A program made the translations under genes and the position numbers. Under the pieces are notes generated by a model. It had not been told where the DNA came from, ran no database searches, and saw nothing but the letters and a program-made list of their open reading frames with translations. Shown here one piece after another: positions 1 through 6,550 of a stretch of DNA of 6,809 bases; position 1 is the first letter of the stretch; every line of letters begins with the position of its first letter. Origin of the DNA: Candidatus Brocadiales bacterium. Lineage in GTDB: Bacteria > Planctomycetota > Brocadiia > Brocadiales > Bathyanammoxibiaceae. The DNA is taken from assembly GCA_030586765.1 (NCBI GenBank), contig JAUQZZ010000105.1, positions 1 through 6,809 on the forward strand, written 5' to 3'.

Positions 1-1354
1 GTATCTGCCCCATAAGCCTCCACCAATTGGCCCCTAATACCTCGCCTGCCTCAGCCAGGCTCGTAGATACCTGTTTATAGGAATCTGCCATAAGACGCAG
101 GGCAACAGGGGAGAATCTGGCCACGTATCCAATAATGATTATAAGGAAGGTCCCATAGACCCATGGGAAGGGGATTTGGGGCCTATTCCACAACTTTATT
201 AGACCAACACCAAGGACCGTGGCAGGAAGGGCAAAGAGCATCAGAGTAGAGAACTCTATCCCCTTGCCCAGAGAGAGCCTGCCCTTTTCTGAAAAATATC
301 CTACCACCAGCCCCAGCAGGGTGAGGAGGGTGGCCCCAATGGCACCAAAGATGAGGGTGTTGGTTATGGCCTGTCTGGCCAGTAAAAAGGCCTTCCTGTA
401 GGCATCCAGGGAACCCGAATCTATTATTAAGGATATCAAAGGTAAAAAAACCGACAGACACAGGACGAGACTGCAAAAGACCAGACAGGGTATCTTCCAC
501 CTCCCCAAGTGGTATAGGTGGGTCCTGGCCGTACCCCTCCTGCCCAGGGCTTCAAAAGACCTCCCTTTTAGATAGCCTCTCTCTAATAACATAAGAGAGA
601 CGGTAACAAAGACAAAGGGGATAGAGAGGGCCACAGCAGCCTTCTCGTTATAGAAGGCACTGAATTGGGTGAAGATCTCCGTAGTAAGAACCTTTACACC
701 TAGGAGAAAGGGCACTCCGAACTCAGATAGGGACAGGATAAATACAATGAGCATGCCAGATAATAAGCCTGGGGCAGCCAGGGGAAAAAGGATATTCCTC
801 AAGACCCTCCCTCTCCCTGCCTGGACAAGGCCGCTCTCCTCCAGATGGCTGTCTATCCTGGAGAGGCTACCCTCGGAGATGAGCATCACGATGGGGAAGA
901 AGGATAGCCCCAGCACCATAGAGGCGCCAAAGGGACCATATATAAACCCTGATATACCCTCCTCGGTGAGAAAGGGCAGAGCGGAAAGGAATTTGTTTAG
1001 GGGTCCTGTCTTTCCCAGGAGGTTTACCCAGGCAAGGCCGTAGATGTAAGAAGGTATGATGAAGGGGAGAAAGAACAGATTCCTATAGAGGCCCTTCATG
1101 GGGAGATTGGTCTTACCCAGGAGAAAACCCGTAAATACCCCTATCAAAGCGGCTATGAGGGTGGTGAGAAAGGCAAGGAGTAAACTGTTAAGGAAGAGGA
1201 GGGCATTGCTATAATCAGTAAATACCCCCTGGTAGTTCTCAAGGGAAGGCCTCCCATCCACAAGAAAAGAACCACCAAACATCCACAGGACGGGGAGAAA
1301 CACAAAAAAGACTATTATGGCCGTGGTAAAAGCCAGGATTAACTTCCTGACAAT
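1..1354 (-). CDS. Iron(III)-type ABC transporter permease (two fused permease domains), 3' end beyond window
   Basis: Inner-membrane permease of a binding-protein-dependent importer, of the FbpB/ThiP type in which two permease domains sit in one chain. I translated the minus strand in frame from 1354: 451 codons are open with no stop and run off the left edge. The chain is very hydrophobic, with an N-terminal membrane segment at about residues 5-27 and a succession of later ones. Two EAA loops, the contact sites for the ATPase, are visible: LEESGLVQAG...LFPLAAP at 171-195 and LAEAGEVLGANWWRLMGQI starting at 433. The second loop is cut by the edge, so roughly 70-100 residues are probably missing. 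The best start is ATT at 1354-1352, 6 nt after AAAGGAG; the first in-frame ATG (residue 25) lies inside the first membrane segment. It follows the binding-protein gene by 12 nt, in the same frame, and is presumably its partner. The family is secure; the substrate is not. Confidence 0.88.
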   Translation of the reverse strand, partial: MVRKLILAFTTAIIVFFVFLPVLWMFGGSFLVDGRPSLENYQGVFTDYSNALLFLNSLLLAFLTTLIAALIGVFTGFLLGKTNLPMKGLYRNLFFLPFIIPSYIYGLAWVNLLGKTGPLNKFLSALPFLTEEGISGFIYGPFGASMVLGLSFFPIVMLISEGSLSRIDSHLEESGLVQAGRGRVLRNILFPLAAPGLLSGMLIVFILSLSEFGVPFLLGVKVLTTEIFTQFSAFYNEKAAVALSIPFVFVTVSLMLLERGYLKGRSFEALGRRGTARTHLYHLGRWKIPCLVFCSLVLCLSVFLPLISLIIDSGSLDAYRKAFLLARQAITNTLIFGAIGATLLTLLGLVVGYFSEKGRLSLGKGIEFSTLMLFALPATVLGVGLIKLWNRPQIPFPWVYGTFLIIIIGYVARFSPVALRLMADSYKQVSTSLAEAGEVLGANWWRLMGQI

Positions 1355-1360
1355 GGTCGT

Positions 1361-1367
1361 CTCCTTT
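1361..1367 (-). promoter_or_regulatory. Ribosome binding site that supports an ATT start for the permease
   Basis: The minus strand reads AAAGGAG, then six bases (ACGACC), then ATT GTC AGG AAG in the permease frame. Its first base is the last base of the TAA stop of the binding-protein gene. The overlapping TTG (1353-1351) is in another frame and reaches a stop after four codons, so it cannot start the permease. In-frame CTG (1336) and GTG (1303) have no such site before them and would remove the positive N-terminus. ATT is a known but rare start codon (for example infC in E. coli). Confidence 0.65.
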
Positions 1368-2368
1368 TAGTATCCCACCCAACTCTTAATATAAGGGTGT
1401 ATCTCTTCCAGTTTGGCAGCAACTTCTCTATAATCTATAGACATACTCTTTATCTTTTCTAAGGAGTCTACATGGGCCGGGCGCCTTACCCAGGAGCGCA
1501 CGGGCATCTGGGCACACTCCGCCAGGGCAAGTCTTTCCTCCACCTCCTCACTGAGAAGGTAGTCTACAAGTTTCTTTGAGTTCTCGAGGTCTGGTCCACC
1601 CTTTATAATACAAACCATGTTAGGCATCACCAGTGTGCCCATCCCTCCCTGGTCCGGGTAAGCTACTCCTACGGACTTGCCCTCCAGCACAGCTACGTGG
1701 GCATCATCTGTGTCTACTATCCCCGCTGCTATCTCACCCCTGGATACCAGCCTCCTAACCTCTCCATTAGAAGAGACGACCCTTACGCCATTGGCCTTTA
1801 GAGCATCAAAGAATCTCTCCGCCCCCTCGTCCCCCAGGACACCAAAGAGAGCGGCGGCATGGACAGAGGTGGTGCCGAAGAGGGGACTGGCTATGGCCAG
1901 GCGGCCAGACCACCTTGGTTTCAAGAAATCATACACAGACTTAGGCACCTCATCACCCCCCACCAGGCCCTTGTTATAGAGGATTACCCTGGCCCTGGCT
2001 GAAAAACCCGTCCAATAACCCTCCTCGTCCTTATATATCTCAGGTATGTCCCTGGCACTGGGTGACCTGTAGGGTTCAAGCATACCCCGCCTTTCCAGAA
2101 GCACTGGCCTGACAGGGTCTCCACTCCAGAAGACATCCGCCTGAGGATTGTCCTTCTCGGCAATAAGGCGATTGACTATCCCCGTGCTCTTCGCCTCCTC
2201 TGTATCGAAGATTGCCTTAACCCTTATGCCACTCTCCCGCTGGAAACCCCTTAATATAGGTTCGGAGAAGAGTTTATCCACAGAGGTATAGACCACCACT
2301 TCCTGAGCCTTTGCCCACGCCTCTGAAAGGGCCAGTAAGAGAACTATCGCTATAATATAAAGAGGCAC
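1367..2368 (-). CDS. Periplasmic solute-binding protein of an iron(III)-type ABC importer
   Basis: A 333-residue binding protein that would capture a substrate in the periplasm and deliver it to the permease encoded just downstream. It has a hydrophobic signal segment (residues 3-19, cleavage plausibly near AWA/KA) and then the opening EVVVYTSVDKLFSEPILRGF, typical of the FbpA/FutA group. ADVFWSGDPVRPVLLERRGM (77-96) and YWTGFSARARVILYNKGLV (118-136) are also family-like. Oddities: in FbpA-type proteins a pair of tyrosines binds iron, but the probable equivalent site here reads GIVDTDDAHVAV (216-227), acidic and without tyrosine. The signal n-region has no Lys or Arg. The start is GTG at 2368; an in-frame TAA two codons upstream excludes longer forms. 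The ribosome binding site is weak: a run of seven G (2380-2386) lies 11 nt before the start. The family is clear; iron as substrate is doubtful. Confidence 0.87.
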   Translation of the reverse strand: MPLYIIAIVLLLALSEAWAKAQEVVVYTSVDKLFSEPILRGFQRESGIRVKAIFDTEEAKSTGIVNRLIAEKDNPQADVFWSGDPVRPVLLERRGMLEPYRSPSARDIPEIYKDEEGYWTGFSARARVILYNKGLVGGDEVPKSVYDFLKPRWSGRLAIASPLFGTTSVHAAALFGVLGDEGAERFFDALKANGVRVVSSNGEVRRLVSRGEIAAGIVDTDDAHVAVLEGKSVGVAYPDQGGMGTLVMPNMVCIIKGGPDLENSKKLVDYLLSEEVEERLALAECAQMPVRSWVRRPAHVDSLEKIKSMSIDYREVAAKLEEIHPYIKSWVGY

Positions 2369-2387
2369 TGCTTATTATACCCCCCCT

Positions 2388-3035
2388 TCAATCCAGGGGT
2401 TCTATTAAAAGGTTGTCAAAATGGATAACGGAATCGGCCTTGGTCCAGAGACCCACCTTTCCTGTCTTGTAAGTGTCGTCCTTTACATCGATGAGCAACT
2501 TATCGTCGTAATAGCCCTGGATGTTGCTGCCTCTACATTCCACCTTTATGGTGTGCCATTCCCTAGAGGAAACCTTCACATCCTTCCAGGCTATCTTCTT
2601 TCTCTTGCCTTCTTTATATTTATAGAGGTCCAAATTATCCTCCAGGGCATTAGCGCGTAGTACATAATAGTTGTCTGGGTCCTGGAATCTGAATATAATT
2701 CCAGCCGCCCTATCCCTCCTGCCCGAGATGGACCGAAAAGACACCTTTATCACACCATCAGAAAGACTGAGCCCATCGTAAATAAGTATAGGGAAATGAT
2801 ATTCCAGGTCCTCATCCGCGATCTGAGCCAATACCTTGGAAGGGCCCTGTGCAGTCTCATCCACAATAACTTCCCACTTGCCATCAGGCCCTATCCCGCT
2901 GTGAAATCCTTTAAAACCTATGGGGATATCGCCAGTCTTATCTCCCTCAAAATTTATCATCACAGACTCCTTCTCAACGGCAGAAATAGAAACCGATAGA
3001 CTAAGAAAGAATAGAACCACTAATATCCTCTTCAT
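2388..3035 (-). CDS. Secreted lectin-like (DUF1080 / concanavalin-fold) domain protein
   Basis: A 215-residue exported protein. MKRILVVLFFLSLSVSISA is a clean Sec signal peptide (two basic residues, hydrophobic core, SA cleavage). The mature part looks like one beta-sandwich domain of the LamG/DUF1080 (3-keto-disaccharide hydrolase) type, judging by INFEGDKTGDIPIGF near the start, AAGIIFRFQDPDNYYVLRAN in the middle, REWHTIKVECRG, and the ending GKVGLWTKADSVIHFDNLLIE. Such domains often bind or process glycans, but I see no defined catalytic set, so enzymatic activity is not claimed. I chose ATG at 3035 over an in-frame TTG at 3077 because 3035 has GGAGG 8 nt upstream, starts directly at the signal peptide, and forms an ATGA overlap with the preceding gene. 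Its place between an outer-membrane protein and an ABC binding protein suggests a periplasmic or surface role in the same operon. Confidence 0.78.
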   Translation of the reverse strand: MKRILVVLFFLSLSVSISAVEKESVMINFEGDKTGDIPIGFKGFHSGIGPDGKWEVIVDETAQGPSKVLAQIADEDLEYHFPILIYDGLSLSDGVIKVSFRSISGRRDRAAGIIFRFQDPDNYYVLRANALEDNLDLYKYKEGKRKKIAWKDVKVSSREWHTIKVECRGSNIQGYYDDKLLIDVKDDTYKTGKVGLWTKADSVIHFDNLLIEPLD

Positions 3036-3904
3036 TTTCGTAACCTCCACCCCCTCCATCCCCTTTTCATCTCCCAATCCCTCCTCCTCACAACTTTAGT
3101 AGAGATAGTCACCCCTGCTGTGATTCCCCAGTCTGTGCTCTCGGTACTAAGACCTCCAAAACCAGCCGCATCCCAATCCATTCCCCAGGGGCCATGATAA
3201 ACCATACCTCCTAGAAGCTGATGCTCAATCTCCTTCTCTTCTACCTTTTCCATCGAATATTCTGAGACCAGGTGAAACTTCTCATGACCAGGTATAGGGG
3301 CATCTAGGATAGTACCGTAGATAAGGGCGCCCCTGGTCTCACCGGGCTCCTCTTTCCCGGTGTGGAAGGTGGCACCTCCTAAGGTCATATGCCAGGTAAC
3401 CCTGGGGAAGAACCAGGTAAAGATTGTCAGACCCTCAAAATCCGCTCCCCTAGCCCTCTCTGCGCCCCTTTCTGTGGGCATGAGCAGGCCTACCTCTGTA
3501 GCAAAATTGGGTATCCAGCCCTCCCCACGATACCAGACATTCTTGAAGAAGCCTCCTGTAGCTTTAAATTGATTTATATCCGAGTCGAAATCTCCATCCT
3601 CTTGTTCCTTATCTATAAACTCGTGTACCGACTCAAGAACTATCTCCCAGTCACCAGTAAAACCGAGATTGGGAAGGCCCAGATTAAATCGAAAGGCAGG
3701 AGACTGTATCCTCACCTCATCGGGTCCTGGCTCTGTCTCTACTGTGAAGCCAAAGATACCCAATTCCAGCTCTACCTCATAGGGGTCGGCTACATCGGCG
3801 TCTGTGGTAACAAAGGGCCTAAGGGCCAGGACTGGGGATACTTTTACTACAGAAATCCCGATAACCACGAATAACAGCAAAATTAGCCTGGGCGCATGGT
3901 TCAT
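3032..3904 (-). CDS. Probable outer-membrane beta-barrel protein (transporter-like, MetA-pathway type)
   Basis: A 290-residue exported protein that I read as an outer-membrane barrel. Residues 1-27 form a signal peptide (MNHAPRLILLLFVVIG..., cleavage near LA/LRPF). The mature start, LRPFVTTDADVADPYEVELELG, resembles proteins annotated as transporters or phenol-degradation MetA-like barrels. The body alternates polar and hydrophobic residues with aromatic girdle residues (for example FRFNLGLPNLGFTGDWEIVLES at about 72-93 and GLTIFTWFFPRVTWHMTLGG), as expected of membrane beta-strands; no internal transmembrane helix is seen. Oddity: barrels usually end in an aromatic residue, but this one goes on after TAGVTISTKVV with a basic tail (RRRDWEMKRGWRGWRLRK). 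The start ATG lies one base after the cytochrome stop, with GGGAG 6 nt upstream. Beside a multihaem lipoprotein it may give substrate access or an electron route across the outer membrane, but that is inference. Confidence 0.72.
   Translation of the reverse strand: MNHAPRLILLLFVVIGISVVKVSPVLALRPFVTTDADVADPYEVELELGIFGFTVETEPGPDEVRIQSPAFRFNLGLPNLGFTGDWEIVLESVHEFIDKEQEDGDFDSDINQFKATGGFFKNVWYRGEGWIPNFATEVGLLMPTERGAERARGADFEGLTIFTWFFPRVTWHMTLGGATFHTGKEEPGETRGALIYGTILDAPIPGHEKFHLVSEYSMEKVEEKEIEHQLLGGMVYHGPWGMDWDAAGFGGLSTESTDWGITAGVTISTKVVRRRDWEMKRGWRGWRLRK
3044..3048 (-). promoter_or_regulatory. Ribosome binding site setting the start at 3035
   Basis: GGAGG on the minus strand, 8 nt before ATG at 3035, inside the 3' end of the preceding gene. 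The ATG overlaps that gene's TGA stop (ATGA), suggesting translational coupling. It decides against a longer protein starting at TTG 3077, which would put 14 charged residues before the signal peptide. Confidence 0.75.
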
Positions 3905-3905
3905 A

Positions 3906-5237
3906 CTAGTCTCCCTTTTCTTCCAAAGTACGCTCCTTCAGCTCCTGAAGGCCCCTCTGCCACCTCCACTTTCCCCTTCCATCCCAGTCTACCAGGGCCC
4001 TTAGGGCCCACTCTGTGGTCTTGTCCTTATGGCACAGGTTACAGGCATTGGAATGGTTATAGAGAACAGTCTGCTCCGGGCTGACAAACTCAAAGTCAAA
4101 GCAGTGGCATCGGGATTCTAACTTCACGGCATTCTTCCCTATCCTGGGCATATGGCATTCTATGCACTGACTGCCAGGGCTATCGGGCTTGTGATGGGTA
4201 TGCTCCGTTAGGCCCCTTTCAAAGGGACCAGCCAGAGAACCCTCTCCATGGCAGGTAAGGCAGAGGCTACTGCCGGGCTTATACACCATGGCAGTATATT
4301 TACCGCTGTGAGGGTTGTGGCAATCGAAACACCTTATCCCTCGGCTGTACATCCTGCTCTGGATGAAATCATTTCCTTGATTCCTATTCTTCCTTGAAAC
4401 CCCGTCTTTAAAAAACTCATGAGATTCATGACCCTCTCTACCTGGAGAAGGGGCAGGGCTTCTGTATCTTGATAGGTCATCCCCAGGCAGGTAACCCACG
4501 GGATAATCCCTATCAGCAAAGTTACTCCCCTCAGGGGGCCTGCCTGCCAGATGACACTGAAAGCAGACATCGTTAGCACGCTCAAAGGGAAGTTTGGTAG
4601 GATTTACTATCTTAGCCCCAGCCCCCTTACCAGGGCCAAGGGATGCCTCAGCCTTCACATGCCTTTCCCCAGGCCCATGGCAGGCCTCACAGGCTACGTT
4701 CCACTCAGTTATGGTGGTTCCTGTGCCTATCAGACCAGTGCTGTGGCATCCATCACAGAGCCTGGAGGTGGGCCTCTTCTGCCAATCTTCAGGATACTGG
4801 CCCACCCACCACTCGTCCCTTGGAAAATACCTTACCCATTCCTTTGTTGCTACATTCCACTGCATGGGGAGCACGTAGTAGTCATCGCCTATCTTCTTCA
4901 TGAACCGCTGTTTGAAGCGACTTGCCAGGAGGAGGTCAACATCCTTCAGGCCGAACGGAAGGGAAATATCTTTTTTACTAAAATCTGCCACCAGGGCCCC
5001 AGGCTGGCCGGGCTCTTGTATCATCTTGCTGTGGAGGGTAGTCTTCCAGCCCTCGTAATTCTCAGGATGACAGCCAGCACAGACCTTAGAACCTACATAA
5101 TCTCTCTCTCCTGCCACCGCTGCACCTCTTGGGGTCGTCATTACCTCCCCATGGGAGTTTACTGCCCTACAGCCCGTACAGATAAGCACGCTAAGGGTAA
5201 GTCCGCTCAGTATTATCTTTCCTACAGCTTTTCCCAT
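3906..5237 (-). CDS. Octahaem c-type cytochrome lipoprotein
   Basis: A 443-residue multihaem cytochrome, predicted to carry electrons on the periplasmic side of a membrane. Eight CXXCH haem-attachment motifs are visible, starting at residues 53 (CAGCH), 161 (CDGCH), 183 (CEACH), 225 (CFQCH), 303 (CFDCH), 326 (CLTCH), 358 (CIECH) and 399 (CNLCH). The N-terminus (MGKAVGKIILSGLTLSVLICTGC) is a lipoprotein signal with Cys23 as probable lipid site; the -3 residue is Cys rather than the usual Leu. DYVGSKVCAGCHPENYEGW and HSNACNLCHKDKTTEWA resemble the cytochrome c554/doubled-CXXCH families of anaerobes. A His-rich stretch (HTHHK, 346-350) may supply distal haem ligands. An extra non-haem CHC lies at 377-379. 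ATG at 5237 is preceded by GAGG 7 nt upstream, overlapping the TGA of the chrB-like gene. The catalytic substrate, if any, cannot be read from sequence. Confidence 0.9.
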   Translation of the reverse strand: MGKAVGKIILSGLTLSVLICTGCRAVNSHGEVMTTPRGAAVAGERDYVGSKVCAGCHPENYEGWKTTLHSKMIQEPGQPGALVADFSKKDISLPFGLKDVDLLLASRFKQRFMKKIGDDYYVLPMQWNVATKEWVRYFPRDEWWVGQYPEDWQKRPTSRLCDGCHSTGLIGTGTTITEWNVACEACHGPGERHVKAEASLGPGKGAGAKIVNPTKLPFERANDVCFQCHLAGRPPEGSNFADRDYPVGYLPGDDLSRYRSPAPSPGREGHESHEFFKDGVSRKNRNQGNDFIQSRMYSRGIRCFDCHNPHSGKYTAMVYKPGSSLCLTCHGEGSLAGPFERGLTEHTHHKPDSPGSQCIECHMPRIGKNAVKLESRCHCFDFEFVSPEQTVLYNHSNACNLCHKDKTTEWALRALVDWDGRGKWRWQRGLQELKERTLEEKGD

Positions 5238-5246
5238 GGAATTACC

Positions 5247-6215
5247 TCACAAAGACCGCTGCCTTCTCAACCCACTATAAAGGGTCTCAAAAAAGTTGTT
5301 GCCAGCCTCAAGGAGTGCATAATCATCCTTGTGTATCTCCATCATACCTCTTAATATTGGCTCTATTCCTTTCGCCTCCTGCATACCGTATTTCTCATCC
5401 TTTAGGTCTACATCATGTACAATCTTGGCAATCTCCCACACGGTCCTATCCTTTATACCAAAGGACTTCACAAGGGTCTCAAAGGTGCAGTCCTCACCCT
5501 GGTGGCTTAGCTCCGCTCCTAACATATCGAAGGGTACTACCTCTCTAGGTATCTCTTTTTCGGAGGCAAAAATGAATTCTGCCTTGGGGTCAATGAACCT
5601 TCTTATAAGCCATGCAGAGGCCAACCTGTCAACATGGGGTCTGGGCCTGGTGACCCATTTACGGTTAGCGAATCTTTTCTTATCTAATAACGCCGGTATC
5701 TTCCCTTTACGGTGCCTAACGCTACCCTTTAATTTCTTCTCGCACTGTTCAAGGAGCCTATTTGCCTGGGTTCTTAAGGGTGCGTTAAAGAAGTCTATCT
5801 TCCCTACTACCTTGAGCCTTTGCTCTACTTTCTGAAGTTCCTTATAAATAATATCTTGTTCTATAGATGGTTCTTTTTGTGGTAGCTTATTAAGTCTCTT
5901 TAGTAACCCCTCACAATCTCTGATTATTTGGGTATAATCTTGGTCCCTTTCATCAGTAAAGAATTCTATAATCTCTTCATTACTCACATCCTCTATGCGG
6001 TCCACCTTTAAGAGTGTCGCCTCTCCCCGCACGGTCTGTATCTCCTGCTTCAACCACTGAAAATTCTCGTAAGAAGTCTCTGTATAAGGCAATATATAGA
6101 CAGAATTCTTCAGGGCTACAGACCCTAATTGTTTAAGCTTACGCCAGAAGCGCACCCGCTCCTTTGAGGCCTTAAGGGGCAAACTATATATAAGTAATAG
6201 CCATTGATAATTCAT
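5247..6215 (-). CDS. chrB: ChrB-family protein (chromate resistance / chromate-sensing type)
   Basis: A 322-residue soluble protein without signal peptide or membrane segment. The C-terminal half matches the ChrB domain: TRPRPHVDRLASAWLIRRFI (189-208) followed by DPKAEF, then HQGEDCTFETL (238-248), HDVDLKDEKYG (267-277) and DDYALLEAGNNFFETLYSGL near the end. The N-terminal part (LLLIYSLPLKASKERVRFWR, then LKNSVYILP) is the ChrB N-terminal domain; a small alpha/beta fold like that of PaaX-type regulators or Cas2 is plausible. Residues 95-165 are charged and probably helical. Characterised ChrB proteins act as chromate-responsive regulators of chrA efflux genes, but no chrA is present here, so the signal sensed may differ. 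It is the first gene of the operon, which suits a regulator. ATG at 6215 has no recognisable Shine-Dalgarno sequence before it, unlike its neighbours. Confidence 0.88.
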   Translation of the reverse strand: MNYQWLLLIYSLPLKASKERVRFWRKLKQLGSVALKNSVYILPYTETSYENFQWLKQEIQTVRGEATLLKVDRIEDVSNEEIIEFFTDERDQDYTQIIRDCEGLLKRLNKLPQKEPSIEQDIIYKELQKVEQRLKVVGKIDFFNAPLRTQANRLLEQCEKKLKGSVRHRKGKIPALLDKKRFANRKWVTRPRPHVDRLASAWLIRRFIDPKAEFIFASEKEIPREVVPFDMLGAELSHQGEDCTFETLVKSFGIKDRTVWEIAKIVHDVDLKDEKYGMQEAKGIEPILRGMMEIHKDDYALLEAGNNFFETLYSGLRRQRSL

Positions 6216-6225
6216 CTTGTAATAT

Positions 6226-6254
6226 TTATTAACATTTTGTTATACCTATTTCAA
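6226..6254 (-). promoter_or_regulatory. Possible promoter for the chrB-led operon
   Basis: On the minus strand TTGAAA (6254-6249) is followed after 17 bp by TAATAA (6231-6226). The -35 is near consensus, the -10 is poor. This would give a leader of only a few bases, compatible with the missing Shine-Dalgarno sequence of the chrB-like gene. A rival -10 is TATAAC (6244-6239), five of six consensus bases but without a clear -35, giving a leader of about 17 nt. The region is strongly AT-rich, as expected for a promoter, but the exact start is unresolved. Confidence 0.4.
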
Positions 6255-6354
6255 ATAAATTTCGGTTCCCTTCCAAGAAGACTTAACAACCTTCACCAGG
6301 AACCTAACCAATAATAGGCACCTCCATATGGCCGAGTTTGCATAAATCCTTTTG

Positions 6355-6483
6355 ATGAGTTTGAATCTTATTCAGCGACGGTCGTCAGAATATGTGGAGT
6401 TCGGAGCAGAATCAATTAATCTCCCGATGGACCCCTCAACAAAGATGAATAAAACCCCTTTGGGCGGTTATCCTCCACCGTAA
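6355..6483 (+). other. Small open frame of unknown status (42 codons)
   Basis: ATG at 6355 opens a frame to TAA at 6481-6483; the product would begin MSLNLIQRRSSEYVEFGAES and end KTPLGGYPPP. There is no Shine-Dalgarno sequence before it (the upstream bases are AATCCTTTTG), and I recognise no family. An in-frame TAA lies at 6343-6345, so it cannot extend far upstream. It could be chance, a small gene, or a fragment of an eroded gene or mobile element. It is listed because it covers the otherwise unexplained middle of the intergenic region. Confidence 0.2.
6369..6392. repeat. Imperfect inverted repeat (possible operator)
   Basis: The outer arms TATTC (6369-6373) and GAATA (6388-6392) flank an inner CGAC-G-GTCG. 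Just to the left, GAAT-CTT-ATTC (6363-6373) shares the ATTC arm. The inner loop of one base is too tight for an RNA hairpin, so a protein-binding DNA site is more likely than a terminator. No regulator can be assigned. Confidence 0.3.
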
Positions 6484-6550
6484 TCTGTTTGTAACCCAGT
6501 AACAAAATACTTTGTGGAAAGATTCTTGAAGTTATTTCTTTCAAACTTAG

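Noticed and set aside
183..500. 105-codon open frame on the minus strand
   Set aside because: It lies in another frame inside the permease gene; its composition (many Gly, His, Pro) is not protein-like, while the permease frame shows membrane segments and EAA loops.
669..1043. 124-codon open frame on the plus strand
   Set aside because: It is antisense to the permease, has no recognisable domain, and has no fitting ribosome binding site.
2380..2386. Run of seven G (minus strand) as a possible frameshift joining the lectin-like and binding-protein genes
   Set aside because: Both genes have complete, sensible ends: a signal peptide starts the second, and the first ends after a typical last strand. 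The run is in the spacer, so no broken gene needs explaining.
3036..3077. Longer N-terminus for the lectin-like protein from TTG 3077
   Set aside because: It adds 14 charged residues before an otherwise perfect signal peptide; ATG 3035 has GGAGG at 8 nt and an ATGA overlap with the preceding gene.
4551..5354. 267-codon open frame on the plus strand
   Set aside because: Antisense to the cytochrome and the end of the chrB-like gene; the opposite strand carries eight haem motifs and a lipoprotein signal, so this is a shadow frame.
5329..5835. 168-codon open frame on the plus strand
   Set aside because: Antisense to the conserved ChrB C-terminal domain; no family resemblance of its own.
6454..6475. 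Possible terminator hairpin around ACCCCTTTGGGCGGTT
   Set aside because: The stem needs a mismatch or bulge, is very short, and has no T-run after it on the plus strand; on the minus strand it would terminate no known transcript.
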